A DNA stretch of 15,524 nucleotides from SVQP01 sp045594705 (lineage in GTDB: Bacteria; Bacillota; Clostridia; Oscillospirales; CAG-272). The stretch covers positions 1 through 15,524 of the forward strand of contig JAZNZB010000045.1 of NCBI GenBank assembly GCA_045594705.1, in the 5' to 3' direction. Below the pieces are notes generated by a model. That model saw only the letters and a list, made by a program, of their open reading frames with translations, was not told the DNA's origin and did no database searches. This document shows, in pieces, positions 1 through 8,249 of this stretch. Numbering within the stretch: the first letter of the stretch is position 1; every line of letters begins with the position of its first letter. The position numbers and the translations under genes were made by a program.

Positions 1-794
1 GTGCAGGGGATCTTGTTGCCCAGAATGTCCACCGTCTGCTCGTCAAGTCCCAGACGGTCGTACATCTTGCCCTGGATCCAGGGCTCAAGGTTGATAACAA
101 GGTCGATCTTTTCGGTTTCCTTGACCGAGCCCATACCGAACAGGCGGCGGATGTCCACAATACCGATGCCGCGCAGCTCGACGTAGTGACGGATGATCTC
201 GGGGGCAGAGCCGACCAGAGTTTTTGCCGATACGCGCTTGATCTCAACCGCATCGTCCGCGATCAGTCGGTGGCCTCTCTTGACAAGCTCGATCGCAGTC
301 TCACTCTTACCGACGCCACTGTCACCCAGCAGCAAAATACCCTCGCCGTATACCTCGACCAGTACGCCGTGACGCGTAATGCGGGGGGCTAAGTGCTGGT
401 TGAGCGAGGCGATCAGTGCTGCCATAATGGGACTGGTATGCTCTTGCGTGCGCAGTACAGGCACGCCTGAGATCTGCGCTTGCTTGATCAGCTCGGGAAA
501 GACCTCGTTGCCCGTGGTGAACAGTACGGCCACGGGAAGTGCTTTGATAAAGGTAACAAGAGCCTTTTCGCGCTCGTCGGGAGCAAGCTCAACTAAGTAT
601 TTATGCTCGGCGTTGCCGATGATCTGAATGCGGTCGCGCTCAAAAATGCCGTAAAAGCCCGCAAGTGCCAGACCGGGACGGGATACCTCGGGCGTGCGTA
701 CCAGCACGGTATCGTAATCCTCGGGCACCCAGATGCGCTCGAGCGAAAATTCTTTTTCCAGATGTGAAAGAGGTATGGTATAAATGTCTTCCAT
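1..794 (-). CDS. hprK: HPr kinase/phosphorylase, C-terminus cut by window edge
   Basis: Bifunctional serine kinase/phosphorylase that phosphorylates and dephosphorylates HPr (and often Crh), setting carbon catabolite repression in low-GC Gram-positives; cytoplasmic. The 264 visible codons read MEDIYTIPL at the start. Residues 1-135 look like the N-terminal domain. The Walker A loop GDSGVGKS lies at 157-164, followed by the family hallmark RGHRLIADDAVEI (173-185). The signature ELRGIGIVDIRRLFG (206-220) follows. His142, just before GVLVEVYG, matches the conserved family His. Family members are about 310 aa, so roughly 45 residues are missing off the left edge. The ATG at 794-792 is preceded by GGAGAAGG. 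It is transcribed away from the lipoprotein gene and has its own promoter. Identification is firm; only the C-terminus is unseen. Confidence 0.97.
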   Translation of the reverse strand, partial: MEDIYTIPLSHLEKEFSLERIWVPEDYDTVLVRTPEVSRPGLALAGFYGIFERDRIQIIGNAEHKYLVELAPDEREKALVTFIKALPVAVLFTTGNEVFPELIKQAQISGVPVLRTQEHTSPIMAALIASLNQHLAPRITRHGVLVEVYGEGILLLGDSGVGKSETAIELVKRGHRLIADDAVEIKRVSAKTLVGSAPEIIRHYVELRGIGIVDIRRLFGMGSVKETEKIDLVINLEPWIQGKMYDRLGLDEQTVDILGNKIPC

Positions 795-823
795 GATCCT
801 TCTCCTTTGCCTATTCTGCTTTC

Positions 824-852
824 ATTATAGCATGAATTTTCGGTTTTGAAAA
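824..852 (-). promoter_or_regulatory. Putative promoter of hprK
   Basis: On the minus strand TATAAT (829-824) lies about 30 nt upstream of the hprK ATG. A weak -35 candidate TTTTCA (852-847) sits 17 nt further up. The -10 is perfect; the -35 is poor. No clear operator such as a cre site is visible. Confidence 0.55.
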
Positions 853-890
853 GTCTTTTTTGCTCCTTGCGCCAAAAAAAGTGCGAGATA

Positions 891-922
891 TTCACAGCCA
901 TGTCACAATAAGGGTGTATAAT
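891..922 (+). promoter_or_regulatory. Possible promoter of the foldase-like lipoprotein gene
   Basis: TATAAT at 917-922 lies 41 nt upstream of the preferred ATG at 964. The nearest -35-like hexamer, TTCACA at 891-896, is 20 nt away, which is longer than usual. The -10 is good and the -35 assignment is doubtful. Together with the hprK promoter this makes 795-963 a divergent promoter region. Confidence 0.4.
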
Positions 923-963
923 TAACATGAAAATTTATGGCCATATGGCTTACGGAGGAATAT

Positions 964-2037
964 ATGACGTTGAAATTCAAGGCAGCGCGCGTGGTTTCGG
1001 TTGCAATGGCTCTGCTTTTGCTGACACTTTGCTTGGCGGGCTGCTCGGGCAAGATCAAGCCCGTGGAGAGCACCGAGCAGGAAATGCGCGTGGTTGGTAC
1101 ATGTGACGGATACAGTATCTATTACGAGGAGCTGCGTTTTGTTGCGTCAACCTACAAAAAGATGCTGGAGAACAAGTACGGCGAGGGCATCTGGGAGGAT
1201 GCGGCCAAGACCGAAAAGCACCGAGGCGAGCTTGAAGAGCTGGTGCTGGAAAATCTCAAGGCAAATTATGCCATTCTGACGGGCTGTCAGAATCTGTTTG
1301 TAAAGACAGAGGATAAGGAGATCGACGATTACGTGCAGGAGCAGATCGAGAATCTGGTCAATCAGAGCGAGGATCAGGGCGGCTTTGGCGGCGACTTTGA
1401 TGCATATCTTGCCTGGCTTGCGGAAAACGATCTGACCGACCATTATCTGCGTTTTATCTACCGTACCGGATACCTGGAGTCCGCTATGTACTATGCAGCC
1501 ATTGAGGCTGAGCTTTTTGCGTACAGCGAGAAGAACTATTCCGATTTTCTTGATTACGTGCTTGAGGGCGTGGATTACGCCAGAACCATTCACGTCTATA
1601 TTCCGATCGAGGATCAGAGTAAGACAGACGAGTATTTCGATACTGCCCGGCGTATTGCGGATGAGCTGGCTGCCTGCACGGATGACGATGAGAGATATAG
1701 CCTGATGTGCTCGCATATCGGCTCTGCCGTTAATAAGGATTTGAGTATTACGGAGGCCGGCTATTACTTTACCCATAACGAAATGGGTGAGGAATATGAG
1801 GCGGCTGCGTTTGCGCTGAGCGAATATGAGACCAGTGGTGTTGTGGAATACGGTGGCGGCTACTACGTGATCATGCGTATGCCCATTGAGGAGCTTCACG
1901 TGCTGATGTACGGTGAGCAGCTGTTGCAGTATTACCAGTCGGCGCAGATCGGTCTTTACGAGGACGGTATTAAGGAAAATATGAAGGTTGAGCTCAACGA
2001 ATACGGCCTGAGCCTTGACCTGGTCAATCTGGATTAA
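964..2037 (+). CDS. Lipoprotein resembling PrsA/SurA-type parvulin foldases
   Basis: A 357-aa secreted lipoprotein. The N-terminus is basic (K4, K6, R9) with a hydrophobic core and lipobox LAGC, lipidated Cys27, so it should sit on the outer face of the membrane. Residues 40-200 are helical and acidic, as in the chaperone part of PrsA/SurA proteins. Residues about 205-307 resemble a PpiC rotamase domain: ARTIHVYIP recalls the family's AxHIL strand, and GYYFTHNEMGEEYEAAAFAL followed by YGGGYYVIMRM matches the usual end of the domain. The match is distant, so isomerase activity is uncertain; folding of exported proteins is the likely role. An upstream in-frame ATG at 937 lacks a ribosome site, whereas ATG 964 follows GGAGG at 954-958, so 964 is preferred. 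It probably forms an operon with the next gene, 39 nt downstream. Confidence 0.7.
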   Translation: MTLKFKAARVVSVAMALLLLTLCLAGCSGKIKPVESTEQEMRVVGTCDGYSIYYEELRFVASTYKKMLENKYGEGIWEDAAKTEKHRGELEELVLENLKANYAILTGCQNLFVKTEDKEIDDYVQEQIENLVNQSEDQGGFGGDFDAYLAWLAENDLTDHYLRFIYRTGYLESAMYYAAIEAELFAYSEKNYSDFLDYVLEGVDYARTIHVYIPIEDQSKTDEYFDTARRIADELAACTDDDERYSLMCSHIGSAVNKDLSITEAGYYFTHNEMGEEYEAAAFALSEYETSGVVEYGGGYYVIMRMPIEELHVLMYGEQLLQYYQSAQIGLYEDGIKENMKVELNEYGLSLDLVNLD

Positions 2038-2076
2038 AGATCATCAAAGACAAAGATTAAGAGAAAGAGGATGAGC

Positions 2077-3060
2077 ATGGCGGCAAAACGGGTGCGAATC
2101 AAGAATAAGCATCACGCATGGGTCAAGTGGGTTGTGGCAGCCTGCATTGTGGCCGTGCTTGGCGCAACCTTTGCTGCGAGCGTTGGCATCGGAAATTGGC
2201 TGCTTGATATGGCCGAGCGGTATCCTGCCGAGCAGGAGCAGGAGGGCATCAGTGGGCCGCCCGAGCAGATCGTCCCGGTCAGCGTGCCGGCAATCAAGGC
2301 GTATTCGTACGATCTTGGCAGCAAATACAGCAGCTATGCCAATGCGGGGATCTCACATCTGTGTGCGCCGCTGAGAACGGCTGACGGAGCACTGGCCTTT
2401 ACCTCGCGCGTTTGTGAGCGCGCAGGCTGGGAGCAAAACGGACGGGTGGATCTTGCCGCAAATGCCTGGGAGCTTCACCGGGGCGGACTGTATCTGAGCA
2501 CGTATTTCCCCATCACGGGATTTGACGAACAGGATGTGGCTGTCAGAGAGCTGGTGCTTTCCTATGAAGCATCCTTGATTGCCGAGGCGGCAGGGAATGG
2601 GGTGGACGAGATCTTCCTGACCGGCCTTACCCCCACGCAAGCCAACATTGCAAAGATTGTGCAATATTTGCGTCGCGTCAAAAGCCTTGCGGGTGACGTT
2701 GCGATCGGTGTCATGATCAAGCCTGAGGTGCTGATGGCGGAGAAATATGACGTATATCTTGCTGCACAGCTGATGAGTGTTTGCGATTTTTTGGTGCTGG
2801 ATCTGCGCGGCTTGCCGCTGACCGATGCTGCTTTCGAGGTCGGAACCGAGGGCCAAACGACGGGCGATGCTCTTGGCGATACTCTCACAGAAGCCGAATC
2901 CGTAGCTGAGCAGAATACGCTGAGCATCATGTACGTGATGGAGCATATGCAATACGACCTTGTGCGTTACTCTCCAAGGCTTGCGTTTGATGAGCAACAG
3001 ACCGACGCGTTGGATTACATCATTGCCAAGGGATATGGCAATTGGGTGATCATGGAATAA
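2077..3060 (+). CDS. Membrane-anchored extracytoplasmic protein of unknown function, possibly TIM-barrel
   Basis: A 327-aa protein with a basic N-terminus (KRVRIKNKHH) and one membrane segment at about 17-40. A Glu/Pro-rich linker leads to an extracellular domain from about residue 70. Alternating strand/helix pieces such as GGLYLSTYFPI, GVDEIFLTGL, AIGVMIKPEVL and CDFLVLDLRGLP suggest a (beta/alpha) barrel like those of putative glycoside hydrolases (for example DUF4015). No catalytic pair can be named, so this is inference from pattern only. ATG at 2071 abuts the AGAGG ribosome site; ATG 2077 leaves a 6-nt gap after GAGG, so it is preferred (two residues shorter). It follows the foldase-like lipoprotein at 39 nt and ends before a terminator. 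The two genes may form a cell-surface operon. Confidence 0.6.
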   Translation: MAAKRVRIKNKHHAWVKWVVAACIVAVLGATFAASVGIGNWLLDMAERYPAEQEQEGISGPPEQIVPVSVPAIKAYSYDLGSKYSSYANAGISHLCAPLRTADGALAFTSRVCERAGWEQNGRVDLAANAWELHRGGLYLSTYFPITGFDEQDVAVRELVLSYEASLIAEAAGNGVDEIFLTGLTPTQANIAKIVQYLRRVKSLAGDVAIGVMIKPEVLMAEKYDVYLAAQLMSVCDFLVLDLRGLPLTDAAFEVGTEGQTTGDALGDTLTEAESVAEQNTLSIMYVMEHMQYDLVRYSPRLAFDEQQTDALDYIIAKGYGNWVIME

Positions 3061-3080
3061 CGAAACGGGAATAAAAAAAG

Positions 3081-3106
3081 GCGGAGCCAACCGGTGTTGA
3101 CTCCGC
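3081..3106. terminator. Bidirectional intrinsic terminator
   Basis: An 11-bp stem with one mismatch (GCGGAGCCAAC at 3081-3091 with 3096-3106) and a CGGT tetraloop. Read on minus, it is followed by CTTTTTTTAT, a strong U-tract ending the prfB/nnr transcript. Read on plus, it is followed by TCTTCGTTTT, a weaker tract ending the 964-3060 operon. It sits between convergent genes. Confidence 0.88.
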
Positions 3107-3137
3107 TCTTCGTTTTGAATAAAACGCCTGCTTGCTC

Positions 3138-4736
3138 TCAGAAGTGAGCAAGACCGTCCAGAATGTCTCTTGCCATAACTGCGTGTTCACCCATTTTTTC
3201 TGCAGCCTTTTCGCCTGCCTTGCCGTGCAGGTAAGCACCCAGGGCTGCCATTTGACCAACCGAGATGTCAGCAGATTTGCCCGAGATCAAGCCGCCGATG
3301 ATGCCTGCAAGCACGTCGCCCGAGCCTGCGGTAGCCAGCGCGGTGTTGCCCGCCAGATTGACGAAATATGCACCGTTAACGGTGTAGAGAACGCTGTGTG
3401 CGTCCTTGAGCATGACGTTTACGCCGTACTGAGTATACAGCATTTGTGCGTTAATGTATACGCGATGCAGCACTGTTTCGGGCTGCATGTGGTTGCCAAG
3501 CAATCTGGCCGCCTCGGCAGCGTGAGGCGTCATGACTGTGCGTGCCTTCTGTGCGCTGCTGAGCTTTTTGAACATGGCGGGCTTTGCGGCAATGATGTTG
3601 AGCGCGTCAGCATCCACGACCATGGGAACGGACGCTTGCTTGAGCACCATAGAGACGATCTGCTTTGCCAGCTTATCCTGGCCAAGGCCGCAACCGATCA
3701 CGATGGCATCTGCACGCTTGAGAGCAGCCTTGAGCTTTTTGGTCATGTCCTTTTTTTCGTCATAGCAAGCCAGAACAGCCTCGGGGATCAGCTGCTGCAG
3801 TACCATTCTGTTTTTGGACTGGGTAAAGATCTCCACTAAGCCTGCACCTGCGCGGTAAGCACCCATTGCAGCCATGTAAGCCGCACCTGCCATGCCAAGC
3901 GAGCCACCGATCACCAGTACGCGGCCAAAGGTGTGCTTGGTGGAGCGAGCGGGACGGACCGGCTTCATCATAGCAATGTCGTAATCCTCCAAAGCATGAC
4001 ACTGCGCGTCGGGAGCGAGGGGGTCGCTCTGAATGCCAACGTCAACCACAGTCAGCTTTCCGGCATGTCCTGCACCGGGATACACCTGTAAGCCGATTTT
4101 GACGCTTTGCACGACCATAGTCTCGGTTGCGCGGATCGCCTGCTGCGCCGTTTCACCCGTATTGGCAAAAACGCCGGAGGGAATATCGATCGAGAGAACG
4201 GGGATGCCGCTTTGATTGACCGTTCGGATGATCTCGCAGGTATCCTTGTCCAGCGCGCCGTTTAGTCCCGTACCGTAAATGGCGTCGATGAACACTGTAA
4301 TGGTTTCGGGCATGCGGTCGGTCAGGATCTCAACGCCCTGGTTTTGCGCTCTGTGATAGTAAGCCAGACACTTTTCGCTCATGATCTGCAGATCGGGCGT
4401 GCCCAGCTTGTCTCTTTCGATCACAGGAGCATCGGGGAGCGTGCCGTTCTTCTTTTTTGCGGTGGGAGCAGCGATGGAATACAGCTTGCCCAAATATACC
4501 ACAGATGCATTGTAGCCAAGTCTTTTGAGCAGACAAGCCAGAGCCAGACCGTCGGCACCGTTATTGCCGGAGCCGCAAAGAATACAGGGGGCTAACAGAT
4601 CGTAACCGCCGGCCTGCAGCGTATTGAATGCGCTTTGCGCAACGCGGTCGATCAAAGTTTCCTCGGAAACACCCAGGATATTGATGGTGTGCATATCATT
4701 GGCCTTGGCGGCCTGTGCGGAAAGTAAAGGTTTCAT
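3138..4736 (-). CDS. nnr: Bifunctional NAD(P)H-hydrate epimerase / ADP-dependent NAD(P)H-hydrate dehydratase
   Basis: Repairs damaged NADHX/NADPHX. The N-terminal YjeF_N domain epimerises the R and S hydrates, and the C-terminal ribokinase-like domain dehydrates the S form with ADP. Residues 1-about 235 are the epimerase: CGSGNNGADGL (54-64), DAIYGTGLNG (151-160), SIDIPSGV (182-189). Residues about 260-532 are the dehydratase: GRVLVIGGSLGMAGA (271-285), VVDADALN (373-380), TPHAAEAARLL (403-413), and NTALATAGSGDVLAG (464-478) with catalytic Asp474. Length 532 fits the fused form. Oddities are Ala for the second Gly of the usual GNNGGDG, and a longer stretch (about 84-140) before the catalytic strand. 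The ATG has AAAGG 8 nt upstream. It lies 54 nt after prfB and is probably co-transcribed with it, ending at the 3081-3106 terminator. Confidence 0.95.
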   Translation of the reverse strand: MKPLLSAQAAKANDMHTINILGVSEETLIDRVAQSAFNTLQAGGYDLLAPCILCGSGNNGADGLALACLLKRLGYNASVVYLGKLYSIAAPTAKKKNGTLPDAPVIERDKLGTPDLQIMSEKCLAYYHRAQNQGVEILTDRMPETITVFIDAIYGTGLNGALDKDTCEIIRTVNQSGIPVLSIDIPSGVFANTGETAQQAIRATETMVVQSVKIGLQVYPGAGHAGKLTVVDVGIQSDPLAPDAQCHALEDYDIAMMKPVRPARSTKHTFGRVLVIGGSLGMAGAAYMAAMGAYRAGAGLVEIFTQSKNRMVLQQLIPEAVLACYDEKKDMTKKLKAALKRADAIVIGCGLGQDKLAKQIVSMVLKQASVPMVVDADALNIIAAKPAMFKKLSSAQKARTVMTPHAAEAARLLGNHMQPETVLHRVYINAQMLYTQYGVNVMLKDAHSVLYTVNGAYFVNLAGNTALATAGSGDVLAGIIGGLISGKSADISVGQMAALGAYLHGKAGEKAAEKMGEHAVMARDILDGLAHF

Positions 4737-4790
4737 ACGATTAGCCTTTCTCGCTCGCGGCGAAATGATTTATATAGAATTGATTTTTTA

Positions 4791-5897
4791 TTACTGGGAA
4801 ATGGATTTCAGGTATGCATTGATAAAGCCGTCCAGCTCACCGTCCATGACTGCCTCCACGTCACCGGTTTCAAAGCCGGTACGCAGGTCCTTGACCAAGG
4901 TGTAGGGCATGAATACATAGGAGCGGATCTGAGAGCCCCATTCGATCTTGGTCTTGTTGCCCTTGATCTCGTCGATGGTGTCAAGTCTTTCCTTGATCTT
5001 GATCTCCATGAGCTTGGATTTCAGCATGCGCATCGCGGTTTCCTTGTTCTGCAGCTGCGAACGCTCGGTCTGGCAAGCAACCACAATGCCTGTGGGCTTA
5101 TGGATCAAACGAACCGCAGAGGAGACCTTGTTGATGTTCTGACCGCCCGCACCGCTGGAGTGGAAGGTGACGAAATCATAGTCCTCTTCGCGCACGACCA
5201 CATCGTCCAGCTTGTCGAATTCGGGCATGACCTCGATGGATGCAAACGAGGTCTGTCTGCGTCCTGCCGAGTCAAACGGGGAAACACGCACAAGTCTGTG
5301 CACGCCGTTCTCGCTTTTGAGGAATCCGTAAGCATTCTCACCCTCGACGAAAATGGTTGCGGACTTGAGTCCTGCATCATCACCGTCCAGCCAGTCGGTC
5401 AGCTTGACCTTAAAGCCGTTTGCCTCGCACCAGCGGGTGATCATGCGGTAAAGCATCTGACACCAGTCCTGTGCCTCGGTGCCGCCTGCACCGGGGTGGA
5501 AGGAGATGATGGCGTTATTTCTGTCATATTCGCCCGAGAGCAATACCTCGGTGCGCTTTTTCTCGGTGATCGCGGTGATCTCGGAAAGCTCGGCCTGTAC
5601 CTCGTCCACGCAGCTCTCATCGTTTTCGTCAATGGCCATCTCGGCAAGCACGATGGCGTCCTCCAGGCGGGTGCAGAGTGCCTCATAGCTCTCGATCTTA
5701 TCCTTTTGCTGCTTGATGGTCTGCAGCACCTTGGAGGATTTTTCCTGGTTGTTCCAGAAAGCGGGATCGGATGTCTGCTGCTCCAGCTCCTCTACGGTGG
5801 CCTTGGCCTGCTCGATCTTGAGCTGCTCGCCAAGCTCACGCAGGTCTGCTCTCATATTTACTAAGGCAAGTCTTGCCTCTTCAAGTGCAACGATCAT
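4791..5897 (-). CDS. prfB: Peptide chain release factor 2 (no programmed frameshift)
   Basis: Class I release factor recognising UGA and UAA. It has the RF2 tripeptide SPF (206-208, in HRLVRVSPFDSAGRRQTSF) and the catalytic GGQ loop (251-253, in SSGAGGQNINKVSSAVRL), plus GAGGTEAQDW (136-145). Length is 368 aa against 365 in E. coli. The reading frame is open from ATG to TAA. At the site where many prfB genes carry CTT TGA C (about codon 25), this gene reads GAG CTT GGC (residues 21-23), so no +1 shift is needed. The start has an AGG-type ribosome site (AAAGGTTAGG) upstream. A promoter is visible at 5944-5972, and nnr follows on the same strand. Confidence 0.97.
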   Translation of the reverse strand: MIVALEEARLALVNMRADLRELGEQLKIEQAKATVEELEQQTSDPAFWNNQEKSSKVLQTIKQQKDKIESYEALCTRLEDAIVLAEMAIDENDESCVDEVQAELSEITAITEKKRTEVLLSGEYDRNNAIISFHPGAGGTEAQDWCQMLYRMITRWCEANGFKVKLTDWLDGDDAGLKSATIFVEGENAYGFLKSENGVHRLVRVSPFDSAGRRQTSFASIEVMPEFDKLDDVVVREEDYDFVTFHSSGAGGQNINKVSSAVRLIHKPTGIVVACQTERSQLQNKETAMRMLKSKLMEIKIKERLDTIDEIKGNKTKIEWGSQIRSYVFMPYTLVKDLRTGFETGDVEAVMDGELDGFINAYLKSISQ

Positions 5898-5943
5898 TGT
5901 TTTTTACCTAACCTTTATATCAATTTCAATATTTTCTGTTTAT

Positions 5944-5972
5944 AGTATATCACATAACGCCTTGCTTCGCAA
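5944..5972 (-). promoter_or_regulatory. Putative promoter of prfB-nnr
   Basis: On minus, TTGCGA (5972-5967), a 17-nt spacer and TATACT (5949-5944) lie 47 nt upstream of the prfB ATG, in the 97-nt gap after the DUF2079 gene. A small hairpin CTTGC-GAA-GCAAG overlaps the -35 region and lacks a U-tract, so it is not a convincing terminator. Confidence 0.65.
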
Positions 5973-5994
5973 GAGCTTTGCAAGAATTTCGATG

Positions 5995-7761
5995 CTATTT
6001 GTAAAGCACTGCCAGAAGCCCCTGCCGACTCATATCCTCTCTGAGCGTGTATCCCAGAGCCTGATAATATGCCACGTTGTATTGCTCCATCCCCGAGGGA
6101 ACAAACTCCTCACGCAGATCAAGCACTATGACGTTGGTGTCGGGGCTTTCGGGGTCTGCGTCCAGTGAGAACAGCCATGCGCGGGCATGCAGTGCACAAA
6201 GCAGGCTGTCAGACGCCGTGACCGATGCATTTTGCGGGATCATGTCAAGCAGCTCGTGCATGCTCTCTGCGTCGGCCTGCTCCTCTTCGGTGGGCGACGC
6301 GTAAAGATCGACCAGCGTTGACGCATAGGGGGCGGCCAGCAGAAACGAGGCGCAAAGTGCGACGGCGGGCAGTACCTTGGCAAGGGGAATGCCCTTGATC
6401 TCTGCTTTGAGCTTGGCAAGGCCTTGTGCCGAGAGTACAAAGACAGCCGCGACGGCGGGATAAGCGTAAGTGCAGAACACGCCGCTGAAGGCGCGGGCGT
6501 CTGCCACCAGATGGAACAGTACGAGAGGAATGAGCAGCACAAATGCGGACTTTTGCTTTGTAAGCAGAGGAAGCAACGCACAAGGCAGCAGTAAAAGCAG
6601 CAGGAACATGAGCTTTTGACCGATCTGCAGCCCGATGCCCGAGAACAACTTTGTAAGCACGGGGCTTTGCACTATGGCAAGGTAGACGGTCGTTGCAAGT
6701 GTCCCGACTGCGGATACGGCGGTGCAGACCCGGGCTGCGCGCTTGCTTTGGGGCGCTGCACTCAGCGCAAGATAGAGGCACAAGAACACCGCCCAGACCG
6801 AGGTCTCAAATCCGATGCAAAGGCTTAAGATCAGCGGAATCAGCGCAAGATAGGGGCGTGTGCCCGAAAGCGCGTCGGCGACCCACAAAAGCAAGGGAAG
6901 CGAGAGCATGGAGAGTGCCATGCCGGACGAGCTGCCGCCGATGAGCAAGGGGCATAGAGCCAAGGCTGCACACAGCCCTGCGCTTTGCAGGGGCGAGAGT
7001 GAGAGCCGGCGGCAAATGCGCCAAAGGGGAATGACGGCACTCAGAATGAGCACGTAAAGCGCAATGCCCACGGCAAGTATGCTGCGCGGACTGTGAGAGA
7101 ATAGTGCGTAAATGGGCAGGAGCAGATACCAAAGCGGCGCGAGTTGCGTGCCAAAGTAGCTTTGCGGTGCGCCCGAGAGCAGCGTGGTAAAGGGTTGGCC
7201 GCTGTTTTTGAGATAATACAGCATCTGGCCAAAGCCTGCAACCGTTTTGTCGGTCTGTAACGAGTCCAGTCGGCCGTCAAACACCTTGATAAAGAGCGAA
7301 AGTGAGAGAATCGCGGCAAGGCTGATGCCAGAGAGGGCAAGAATTGTGGGCAGCGATCTGCGCGGCCGCTTGAGCGGCACGGGGAATTTGTGCCATGCCC
7401 ACACCGAGGCAGTCACCGATGCACCTGACAACACAAAGAAGATCAGGGCAATGGCAAGGCCGTTGACAAAGGGGGCGGAGGCAAACGTGGTGCGCACGCC
7501 GCAGGCAAGCACTAAGGCCGGCAGCGTCAGATACGCAATGGGCGGATAGATCGATCCGTAGCCCAGCACGACCAAAAACACGACGGCGGCGCAGATGAGG
7601 TATTGCGGAATCAGAGCCGAGAGCATCAGCCATTGCAGCGTGGGATTGCTCAGTACGGTGATCCCGATGATGGCACCGCTGCCAAACAGGGCACTCAGTG
7701 CACAAAAGATCAGTAAAACCGGCGTGCTTTTTTGCACCTCGGCTTGTTTTTTTGCCTTCAT
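5995..7761 (-). CDS. DUF2079 family polytopic membrane protein
   Basis: A 588-aa protein with many hydrophobic helices over residues about 15-485 and a soluble C-terminus (about 490-588). The stretch NSGQPFTTLLSGAPQSYFGTQLAPLWYLLLPIYALFSHSP (about 190-230) fits the DUF2079 pattern, in which a short acidic/aromatic loop precedes a PlyLLlPiYal helix. The C-terminal ELLDMIPQNASVTASDSLL also fits. DUF2079 proteins are thought to resemble GT-C glycosyltransferases that use lipid-linked sugars; the acceptor here is unknown. The ATG has AAAGGAG 8 nt upstream. A consensus promoter lies just before it, making it the first gene of the minus-strand group ahead of prfB. Family assignment is fairly sure; function is inference. 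Confidence 0.82.
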   Translation of the reverse strand: MKAKKQAEVQKSTPVLLIFCALSALFGSGAIIGITVLSNPTLQWLMLSALIPQYLICAAVVFLVVLGYGSIYPPIAYLTLPALVLACGVRTTFASAPFVNGLAIALIFFVLSGASVTASVWAWHKFPVPLKRPRRSLPTILALSGISLAAILSLSLFIKVFDGRLDSLQTDKTVAGFGQMLYYLKNSGQPFTTLLSGAPQSYFGTQLAPLWYLLLPIYALFSHSPRSILAVGIALYVLILSAVIPLWRICRRLSLSPLQSAGLCAALALCPLLIGGSSSGMALSMLSLPLLLWVADALSGTRPYLALIPLILSLCIGFETSVWAVFLCLYLALSAAPQSKRAARVCTAVSAVGTLATTVYLAIVQSPVLTKLFSGIGLQIGQKLMFLLLLLLPCALLPLLTKQKSAFVLLIPLVLFHLVADARAFSGVFCTYAYPAVAAVFVLSAQGLAKLKAEIKGIPLAKVLPAVALCASFLLAAPYASTLVDLYASPTEEEQADAESMHELLDMIPQNASVTASDSLLCALHARAWLFSLDADPESPDTNVIVLDLREEFVPSGMEQYNVAYYQALGYTLREDMSRQGLLAVLYK

Positions 7762-7801
7762 GACAGCAGCTCCTTTCTCCCATATAGGGAATAATCATAA
7801 C

Positions 7802-7830
7802 ATTATACCATATATTTGTGCATTTGTAAA
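7802..7830 (-). promoter_or_regulatory. Promoter of the DUF2079 gene
   Basis: On minus, TTTACA (7830-7825), a 17-nt spacer and TATAAT (7807-7802), 40 nt upstream of the ATG at 7761. Near-consensus sigma-70/SigA promoter. Confidence 0.75.
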
Positions 7831-7945
7831 GCAAAAAATGCGGGAATTTTCATATCCCTAAGGATTTCATTATGAAAGTTTGGATCAAGCCTTTTTTTAG
7901 GCTCGTAACTCGTCGCAACGAGCGAAATCTATCCAAAAATTACGC

Positions 7946-7974
7946 TTGACATATCCTGCTCAAATTTGTATAAT
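7946..7974 (+). promoter_or_regulatory. Consensus SigA promoter of the DUF1858 gene
   Basis: Perfect TTGACA (7946-7951), a 17-nt spacer and perfect TATAAT (7969-7974). Predicted start near 7981 gives a leader of about 35 nt before ATG 8016. This is the strongest-looking promoter in the window. It may also feed trmK and the genes beyond, for which I see no separate promoter. Confidence 0.88.
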
Positions 7975-8015
7975 AGTATATGTAAAACTATATTCATTTT
8001 ACGGAGGACAAAACA

Positions 8016-8216
8016 ATGAAGGTTACCAAGAATAGCATTATCGGCGACGTTCTGGATTACGATCAGGGCACGGCTCGTTTCTTTTTCGAGATTGGCATGC
8101 ACTGCTTGGGCTGCCCCGCTTCCAGAGGTGAGAGCATCGAGGATGCTTGCGCAGTTCACGGCACCGACGCTGACGAGCTGGTAGCAAAGCTCAACGCTTA
8201 CCTGGCAGACAAGTAA
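8016..8216 (+). CDS. DUF1858 domain small redox-disulfide protein
   Basis: A 66-aa protein. It matches the DUF1858 family, also called hybrid-cluster-protein-associated redox disulfide domain: start KVTKNSIIGDVLDYDQGTARFF, then GMHCLGCPAS with a Cys30-x-x-Cys33 pair, then a helical tail. The paired cysteines suggest a redox switch or metal/persulfide handling; the partner is unknown. GGAGG at 8003-8007 with 8-nt spacing fixes the start, and a perfect promoter lies upstream. It is followed by the 8250-8351 inverted-repeat element. The family call is firm; the role is not. Confidence 0.92.
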   Translation: MKVTKNSIIGDVLDYDQGTARFFFEIGMHCLGCPASRGESIEDACAVHGTDADELVAKLNAYLADK

Positions 8217-8249
8217 GCTGGACAAAGGGGCGGGGGACGAATCAAAACT

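Noticed and set aside
937..963. Upstream ATG of the foldase-like lipoprotein
   Set aside because: It adds nine residues before the signal peptide and lies over the GGAGG ribosome site that serves ATG 964.
1147..1899. 250-codon minus-strand frame inside the lipoprotein gene
   Set aside because: It lies wholly antisense to a gene with signal peptide, lipobox and ribosome site; its translation has no family features.
3132..3839. Plus-strand frame of 235 codons antisense to nnr
   Set aside because: It overlaps the clear NAD(P)H-hydrate dehydratase domain on the other strand. The same applies to the long plus frame at 5100-5864 against prfB.
7862..7945. Small hairpins AGCCT/AGGCT and GCTCGT/ACGAGC upstream of the DUF1858 promoter
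   Set aside because: Short stems in divergent intergenic DNA with no match to a known riboswitch or terminator arrangement.
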